Shown here in pieces: positions 61,390 through 64,000 of a stretch of DNA of 64,000 nt (the stretch's first letter is position 1; each line of letters starts with the position of its first letter). Source of the stretch: Paralvinella palmiformis. Taxonomy: Eukaryota > Annelida > Polychaeta > Terebellida > Alvinellidae. The position numbers and the translations under genes are program-made. The DNA is taken from assembly GCA_025642065.1 (NCBI GenBank), contig JAODUP010000514.1:112001-176000 (forward strand), in the 5' to 3' direction. The notes below the pieces were generated by a model. That model had not been told where the DNA came from, ran no database searches, and saw only the letters and a list, made by a program, of their open reading frames with translations.

Positions 61390-62896
61390 AGTTAAGATTC
61401 CATGTCCCACAGACACCCCACCCCTTAATCACCCTGTCTTGCAATAAACATGCCCCACAGTTGCCATACCTGACATTTCCAATATAACCACAGTCACCTC
61501 TCACCCACCATCAAAGTGCCCCAAGGTCATTATATATAACAAACCTCTAAGACAGTGACTATTTCAGGCCTTCTATCCTCATCCTCTTTTATCATAGACT
61601 CCAGAAGACTCTCTAACTCCTCACTGAGTGCTGGCTCCTCACTGGCTGGTAGAGAGTAGTCGGCTGCTGACCAGAGCATGGCACTGACACTGAACATACA
61701 AGTCTGTGGGATGAGAGTTGGAGATGGTTAAAGCAGTTTGTGACTCCTCCCTAACACGCATACACACACCGACACACAGACACACACAATGAAGTAATCA
61801 AATGACGTTACCAATCTTTCCCATACAAGCTTAAACTGAATGCAGCCAACCAGCTACCCGCTTAGCATTCAATATACCCCCAAAACATGTCCATTTTAGA
61901 TTTTAGCAAAACACTGGATATAAAACTATTTTTGGCGCTCACGGATGTCCAACCAGAAGGACCCAATCAGAGGTCTAGTAGTTGGTAGACAATCATCTAT
62001 CATCTATTTCAATGCTACACACCAAAATAGAAGCACACAAAAAGCCAAGGAAATTTTAGATTGCTGGATCAAATGTTTCACGAAACTTAAGTTGCATTCT
62101 ATTTTGCCCGAAGTATCATGTGACTTGAGGATGTAACATCAACAGCTTCTGAACGAGTTGATTTATGTTTTACAAGCGAGACTGGATAAAAAATAACCAT
62201 CATCTTAAACACTCCACACCATTTCTAGGTGGATTATCGGAGCAATATGGCCTAGTGGGTAAGAGTGTGGGACTTTCTTACTCATGGTCATGCTGTGCGG
62301 GAAGTTGGGTTTGAATTCCAGCCGTGGCATTATAGTAGGAGGAGTTTATCATCCAACCAGGCAACTGGCAAGGTTTTCTTTGGCGAATATATTGTAGATT
62401 CTAAATTTATTTAGAATTAATCCGGGTGCAAAATTACAGACCATATGTGTCTCCTTCATTTGAGGTAGCTAGGCCACATAAAATAACTGCCATTTCAGCC
62501 ATTATTATTATTATTATTATTATTACACACAAATCCTGAATAACACGCAGAATAAAACAATTCGTGAATACAATATCTGGGACTATCAGGGGGACTGTAA
62601 ACAAGGAAGAAACTCTTCTGTTAGCTGGAAGCATTATTCAAATTTCAGTGCATTACAGAATCTGAGTAAATGTGTCAGTAATATATTATGTCAATGAGCT
62701 AAGGTTTAGACCATGGGTTCCAAACTGGATAAATGTGGACGACTGTAAATTGTTTATACCTTATCTGTGATAATACCAACTTCTTGCAATTCTGGAGCAA
62801 GATAAAGGGCATCCAGCTCCTTGTCATCCGGCATACTGTGGAAGGTCACGTGGCCATCTGCTTCTATGGCAACGGTATCCAAGGAGATGTACACGG
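38458..62896 (-). CDS. kndc1: Very-KIND/KNDC1-like Ras guanine nucleotide exchange factor, 20 exons, 5' end outside
   Basis: The exons join into 1,688 residues up to a TAA at 38458-38460. All splice sites are GT-AG and all phases agree, apart from one extra base in exon 6. Residues 1-98 are the second half of a KIND domain (kinase C-lobe fold without catalysis; compare FSVSAMLWSAADYSLP and EDRRPEIVTVLE). Residues about 198-1044 are a polar Ser/Pro/Gln-rich region, and about 1045-1122 are coiled-coil-like. About 1175-1275 form a RasGEF N-terminal module, and about 1395-1640 the RasGEF domain (DYSPQLLAEQLTLMEQ through SKMRSITKMVDQIRRF). Among animals, KIND plus RasGEF occurs in KNDC1. In vertebrates it is a neuronal Ras exchange factor whose second KIND domain binds MAP2 and limits dendrite growth. 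The first KIND domain, if present, lies right of the window. Introns are repeat-rich. Confidence 0.92.
38910..39097 (-). mobile_element. SINE family A, copy 6
   Basis: A diverged full-length copy. GATGTAGTGTG occurs at 38899-38909 and 39098-39108 as a target-site duplication. It lies in the kndc1 intron between exons 19 and 20. Confidence 0.87.
39185..39791. mobile_element. pogo/Tigger-like element, copy 2 (left end lost)
   Basis: It matches 6580-7083 along its length. The right end GGGGCCTGACTG is followed by TA (39792-39793). The left terminal repeat is not recognisable. Confidence 0.68.
40095..40312 (-). CDS. kndc1: kndc1 exon 19: RasGEF domain
   Basis: 72 codons plus two bases, between ATTGCAG and GTCAGT. 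It encodes SLPSKYRRTLEQLTTLQ, PTIPCILTFLLHV and the start of the YKWSKMRS block, all RasGEF positions. Confidence 0.93.
40627..40653. repeat. (CA)n microsatellite
   Basis: About 13 CA units in a kndc1 intron. Confidence 0.9.
40728..40850 (-). CDS. kndc1: kndc1 exon 18: RasGEF domain
   Basis: 41 codons, phase 0 at both ends, between ACTGACAG and GTAAGT. It encodes LINTAKVCAELRNFATCLSM and LDGLQNPLVKHLP, the RasGEF helix that carries the A-x-x-C-x-x-L-x-N-F pattern. Confidence 0.94.
40953..41331. repeat. 28-bp minisatellite, about 13 units
   Basis: The unit ATTAACCCTTTTTATTTTAT plus CACATATC repeats with an exact 28-bp step (for example 40981, 41009, 41037). Later units (after 41210) decay. 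It lies in the kndc1 intron between exons 17 and 18, ending about 95 bp from exon 17. Confidence 0.95.
41428..41572 (-). CDS. kndc1: kndc1 exon 17: RasGEF domain
   Basis: One base closes a split Arg codon, then 48 codons, between TATACTTCAG and GTAAGT. It encodes HTLDDVIHVLIEHAQGIAFW and IASEVINCKSS, matching the RasGEF stretch that ends in W-(I/V)-A-(S/T)-E. Confidence 0.94.
42455..42860. repeat. TTCCAGGA-rich interspersed repeat
   Basis: TTTCCAGGACATTTCCAGG occurs near 42470 and again, varied, near 42790-42860. The interior between is AT-rich. It may be a short DNA transposon, but I see no clear termini or duplication. Confidence 0.45.
43032..43103. repeat. (CT)n-(CA)n compound microsatellite
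   Basis: CT units followed by about 25 CA units in the kndc1 intron between exons 16 and 17. Confidence 0.95.
43372..43478 (-). CDS. kndc1: kndc1 exon 16: RasGEF domain
   Basis: 35 codons plus two bases, between CCTAACAG and GTAAGT. It starts ELFQKSHPIHYLNS, joining the previous exon's LMEQ to form the RasGEF block E-L-F-x-K-x-x-P-x-x-Y-L. Confidence 0.94.
43737..43893 (-). mobile_element. Diverged SINE family D
   Basis: On the minus strand it starts with a tRNA-like head ending near GGGTTTGAATATGG. It carries a CCCTAGGGATTTGCC body phrase, followed outside by CA microsatellite (43900-43961). Confidence 0.55.
44786..44968 (-). other. Coding-like ORF inside a kndc1 intron
   Basis: About 58 codons reading KYCKLLEGRHYRFIQYGGKQ, then KVTCCEINEHNDRIVILVQI, with a TGA stop. 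Composition looks like real protein, and an acceptor-like ACATCGTAG lies upstream. It cannot be a constitutive kndc1 exon because exons 15 and 16 join seamlessly across a conserved RasGEF motif. It could be a nested gene, an alternative 3' end or a decayed insertion. No family recognised. Confidence 0.35.
45129..45350 (-). CDS. kndc1: kndc1 exon 15: start of RasGEF catalytic domain
   Basis: 74 codons, phase 0 at both ends, between TTCTTGCAG and GTAAAC. It encodes a linker (WKSFKAALQLSAKSMKLQKL), then MDYSPQLLAEQLTLMEQ, the first helix of RasGEF. Confidence 0.94.
45780..46805 (+). mobile_element. LINE-like fragment with (TAC)n tail, split by a SINE
   Basis: The 3' part (46620-46830) carries a GGGAAGACAGCTTCGGCTAC phrase and ends GGAAATAAA followed by TAC repeats. 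The same 3' end appears at 59945-60050. A SINE (46052-46248) splits the upstream part. Reading frames are broken, so the class is inference from the terminal microsatellite and the second copy. Confidence 0.45.
46052..46248 (-). mobile_element. SINE family A, copy 7
   Basis: Full-length on the minus strand, with a C-homopolymer at the head end (46235-46247). TTTCTACGTGGA occurs at 46040-46051 and 46249-46260 as a 12-bp target-site duplication. It lies in kndc1 intron 14. Confidence 0.93.
47170..47192. repeat. (AAT)n microsatellite
   Basis: Seven to eight AAT units in a kndc1 intron. Confidence 0.85.
48069..48110 (-). CDS. kndc1: kndc1 exon 14: 14-codon micro-exon
   Basis: 42 bp, phase 0 at both ends, between TTTGTAACAG and GTAATC, encoding MLRANFFNHPLEDE. 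It bridges the linker between the RasGEF N-terminal module and the catalytic domain. Phase and splice sites fit, but skipping it would also keep the frame. Confidence 0.78.
48366..48524 (-). CDS. kndc1: kndc1 exon 13: linker after RasGEF N-terminal module
   Basis: 53 codons, phase 0 at both ends, between TTGTTATAG and GTTAGA. It encodes ACSSDLVLLLEECKDGCHVD and continues in phase from exon 12 (FLEKQ-VSPQD). Confidence 0.9.
48680..48965. repeat. TTCCCTG-rich interspersed repeat
   Basis: AATTCCCTG and TTTTCCCTG phrases recur six or more times through an AT-rich interior. Similar scraps lie near 51765-51895. Termini are not clear. Confidence 0.45.
49064..49322 (-). CDS. kndc1: kndc1 exon 12: RasGEF N-terminal (REM) module
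   Basis: One base plus 86 codons, between ATTTTACAG and GTCAGT. It encodes EGYIHEFFYCYRYFVSPVYL and DLLFIWLDGYFRIDFENSPS then IEDFLEKQ, the helical pattern of the RasGEF N-terminal module. Confidence 0.93.
49957..50300. mobile_element. AATTCC-type MITE, diverged copy
   Basis: It starts GGACATGGAGTCAATTAAAT and ends near GGGAATTGACATAATG, with TGGAATTGATGGTCAATTCC-like interior phrases. It lies in kndc1 intron 11. No clear flanking duplication. Confidence 0.6.
50356..50404. repeat. (TA)n microsatellite
   Basis: About 24 TA units directly beside the tail of the family-B SINE copy. Confidence 0.95.
50406..50736 (-). mobile_element. tRNA-headed SINE, family B, copy 2
   Basis: Near-identical in layout to 5677-6012: ATT tail, TTTATATAGCGCCCTATTCA, then the tRNA-like head at the high-coordinate end. 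A 10-bp internal duplication (TTTACAATATTA) distinguishes it. A TA run follows at 50740-50774. Confidence 0.85.
51000..51196 (-). CDS. kndc1: kndc1 exon 11: entry to RasGEF N-terminal module
   Basis: 65 codons plus two bases, between CCTTCCAG and GTAAGT. It encodes MLYCEEWSLIPEMLGALAKC, and then KVLHAGLPVGLMSYLYAE, which leads into the RasGEF N-terminal helices of the next exon. Confidence 0.92.
52330..52490 (-). mobile_element. SINE family D copy
   Basis: On the minus strand the head shows GTGCAGTGGTTAGAATATTG and TGTGGGTTCGAATTG (B box). It lies in kndc1 intron 10. Confidence 0.65.
53221..53318 (-). CDS. kndc1: kndc1 exon 10: coiled-coil-like segment
   Basis: Two bases plus 32 codons, between CATTTTCAG and GTTAGC. 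It encodes KTTEELEKCQNRIMYLDAAR then KYLE, a heptad-like pattern. Confidence 0.9.
53457..53603 (-). mobile_element. SINE family D copy
   Basis: On the minus strand it has GTGCAGAGGTTAGAGCATTG and TGTGGGTTCAAATCGG (B box), as in the other family-D heads. Confidence 0.65.
54411..54475. repeat. (CA)n microsatellite, interrupted
   Basis: CA runs broken by GACA units, 18 bp from kndc1 exon 9 on its donor side. Confidence 0.9.
54493..54628 (-). CDS. kndc1: kndc1 exon 9: coiled-coil-like segment
   Basis: 45 codons plus one base, between ATTTCTCAG and GTAACT. It encodes SDLEHQLYRIDQELMLQHRN then RQKSLNYFLRLAEL, strongly helical. Confidence 0.92.
54755..54976 (+). mobile_element. LINE 3'-end fragment with ATT tail, copy 2
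   Basis: Parallel to 37340-37515, sharing TTTGAATGGCTCCTG versus TTTCAATGGCTCCTG and GGGCACTTTATTAAATATA. It ends in (ATT)n at 54940-54976. It lies in kndc1 intron 8. Confidence 0.6.
55509..56397 (-). CDS. kndc1: kndc1 exon 8: long polar region
   Basis: One base plus 296 codons, between CTCCACAG and GTCAGT. It is rich in Ser, Asp and Arg and probably disordered. Its end (YRADVEASFKEELRRYLALQ) becomes helical before the coiled coil of exon 9. Ser-Arg clusters such as RPRSMVVTRSSGN may be phosphorylation sites, which is inference. Confidence 0.92.
57294..57438 (-). CDS. kndc1: kndc1 exon 7: conserved-looking helical block
   Basis: Two bases, 47 codons and two bases, between TCTTTTGCAG and GTTACT. 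It encodes EYVMSLTNLSLNTFCGAITE and ESLLLNLYEVVNEEKSSHE. It looks better ordered than its neighbours. Confidence 0.9.
57655..57784. repeat. (ACTC)n microsatellite forming a splice donor
   Basis: Tetranucleotide ACTC/CACT array, interrupted near 57713 and by a CCA run near 57754-57770. On the transcribed strand it reads GTGAGTGAGTGAG and starts exactly at the donor of kndc1 exon 6. Confidence 0.95.
57785..59292 (-). CDS. kndc1: kndc1 exon 6: large disordered region with one frameshift
   Basis: The largest exon, between TTTTATTCAG and GTGAGT. It starts VGKPKEFTARDLYGHNQELL and is Ser/Pro/Gln/Met-rich (VPVAFTQNVAG, PMMGMSMPVAGTMMPGQ). Near its end the frame reads DKHERFR and stops (TGA). The +1 frame gives GDPALMEKLLNSNRKLSKII and fits exon 7 in phase. 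The exon is 1,508 bp where phase demands a length one base shorter. Thus one extra base lies in or near the TTT (plus-strand AAA, 57913-57915), probably an assembly error or a real allele. Confidence 0.9.
59716..59808 (-). CDS. kndc1: kndc1 exon 5
   Basis: 31 codons, phase 0 at both ends, between CTTTATCAG and GTAAAA. It encodes DTFHDLLMNEIRNRYPLRK. Confidence 0.9.
59945..60050 (+). mobile_element. LINE-like 3' end fragment
   Basis: It shares GGGAAGACAGC, TTCCCCAGTTT-type and GGAAATAA phrases with 46690-46800, in kndc1 intron 4. Confidence 0.45.
60593..60697 (-). CDS. kndc1: kndc1 exon 4
   Basis: 35 codons, phase 0 at both ends, between TTCCATAG and GTACGT. It encodes TFILDVISQELQKNTLLHHA and KVMECIKQAKVKLKP, helical. 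Confidence 0.9.
61019..61117 (-). CDS. kndc1: kndc1 exon 3
   Basis: 33 codons, phase 0 at both ends, between TCTATCAG and GTAAGT. It encodes SCNDYQDIHGISSEQTCAAL then IAESKAAAYSKEN, just past the KIND domain. Confidence 0.9.
61331..61387. repeat. (TA)n microsatellite
   Basis: About 28 TA units in the kndc1 intron between exons 2 and 3. Confidence 0.95.
61545..61703 (-). CDS. kndc1: kndc1 exon 2: end of KIND domain
   Basis: 53 codons, phase 0 at both ends, between ATCCCACAG and GTTTGT. TCMFSVSAMLWSAADYSL, then ALSEELESLLESMIKEDEDR and RPEIVTVLE, give the KIND C-terminal pattern also seen in SPIRE and PTPN13 relatives. Confidence 0.94.
62231..62380 (+). mobile_element. tRNA-headed SINE, possibly family C-related
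   Basis: ATGGCCTAGTGGGTAAGAG resembles an A box and GTTGGGTTTGAATTCC a B box. It lies in kndc1 intron 1 of the window. Confidence 0.5.
62760..62896 (-). CDS. kndc1: kndc1 exon 1 of window: KIND domain core
   Basis: Two bases plus 45 codons, between CCTTTACAG and GTATAA. It encodes VYISLDTVAIEADGHVTFHS and LDALYLAPELQEVGIITDK, the KIND equivalent of a kinase C-lobe start. The preceding exon, in phase 1, was not found before the right edge. Confidence 0.92.
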
Positions 62897-64000
62897 CTGT
62901 AAAGGAAATAGTCAAAAATCTGTTAAATGTAAAATAGTGTAAAATTATCATAAAAATTTCAATCCATTGGTTTTAAAACAACGGGAAAGTATGCATTTTG
63001 TAATCGGTCAACCATAAAATTTTGCCAATTCCATGGAAACGTATGTGAAATAAAGCAGAAAATATTAACAAATTATTTTACGAGTTCCCAGAAACGCTTA
63101 CTCCAAAACTCAGAACAAATAATAATAGCAAATTGCAACCAACGAGGCTCAGTTGGTAATGAAATCAAGCAAAGGGTCTAAAAGCCTGGGTTCAAAGCAC
63201 AGTAAAAATCCAACCGCGTTCTGGTCAGTGTTTATTGCAAAACTAAGGACGAACTAGTTTTAATTTGAATACGACCAACACGATGCAGTATACGATGGAT
63301 GGCATACCACAAAGATACAGGAGGCTAGTTATTATTTCGTGATGCACATAAAAGGTGACTCAATCGAATGGAAACCAATGCAACATAAATAAAAGTGACA
63401 CACGTGTGACATTGAAAAGAACCGCTGAAATGCGAATGTAGGTCACATCTGTTCAATGGTTGAGAATGGTGGGCCCAGAAATTGGGAAGGTTCTCAATTC
63501 AAATCTGCCGACTGACTGTTGGCTTTTCACGGGCCCACTATTTGCCTCGCTTCTGAAGTACATGGTGTGTAACCCGGGTAGATTATGCATCGTAAACGAC
63601 TGGTACACATTTCCCAGAAGATTTATGACATTACCACATTGTATAAGCGCCGCTTCACAGCCGTGGCGAAGTGAAAATACCTGAAACCTGTAGCTCTAAC
63701 AATGAACTTCAAATTAGTAGAACAATTTACTAAAAGATAAATATAAATAGGTAAAACAACTAAGGATAACAGAGTTGTATCTGATGCCATAAAAATAATA
63801 CACTAAAAAACAAATTAATGACTAATGCATGAGAACGTACAATGCCGTACACATTGTGATGGGGGAAAAAAGGCGAGACATGCACGAGACCATACAACAT
63901 GATGCACTAAAAATGTGAACCATACATCACAAAGACCGTGCTCAGTGACGCGCAACCGATATATACAAGACCACGAAGAGACATGATTCACCCATCATCA
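62897..64000. other. kndc1 upstream intron, right edge of window
   Basis: No exon recognised. A tRNA-like scrap lies near 63135-63205 (GAGGCTCAGTTGGTAATG and CCTGGGTTCAAAG). Confidence 0.5.

Overview
The window is eukaryotic, AT-rich and mostly non-coding. Coding sequence is split by GT-AG introns, and microsatellites and interspersed repeats are abundant. The two protein-coding genes I can reconstruct are animal genes. The mix of tRNA-headed SINEs, BEL/Pao and DIRS-like retroelements and many MITEs suggests a lophotrochozoan, probably a marine mollusc. That taxonomic call is inference from the style of the sequence; no marker gene is present.

Region by region. (1) 1-9867: no recognisable exons; tRNA-headed SINEs, a pogo-like MITE (6365-7083) and a perfectly bounded mariner-type MITE (9111-9330). 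(2) 9868-15305, plus strand: the last six coding exons of a ZIP13-type zinc transporter (slc39a13), including both metal-binding helices; the N-terminal exons are not found and probably lie left of the window. (3) 15306-29330: intergenic, with SINEs, a three-level nest of transposons (a DIRS-like retroelement split by a hAT-like MITE, itself split by a second DIRS-like fragment), a decayed MULE transposase end and a tandem repeat of about 140 bp. (4) 29380-34475: a decayed BEL/Pao LTR retrotransposon with an open gag-like frame but almost no reverse transcriptase. A tidy two-exon small ORF (34491-35523) follows it. (5) 35530-38457: repeats and the 3' flank of the next gene. (6) 38458-62896, minus strand: twenty coding exons of a very-KIND/KNDC1 orthologue, running from the second half of a KIND domain through a long low-complexity middle, a coiled-coil stretch and a RasGEF N-terminal module to a complete RasGEF catalytic domain and stop codon. 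Every exon junction agrees in phase except for one single-base frameshift inside the largest exon (57913-57915). The 5' exons lie beyond the right edge.

The two genes are convergent (tail to tail) and separated by about 23 kb of transposon-rich DNA. I see no functional link between a zinc transporter and a Ras exchange factor; the arrangement looks like ordinary synteny.

I found no convincing new multi-gene system. The most unusual observations are microsatellites that abut or form splice sites in both genes, the nested-transposon locus, a MITE family built largely of degenerate AATTCC motifs, a SINE family whose copies all keep target-site duplications, and the small spliced ORF beside the BEL/Pao remnant.
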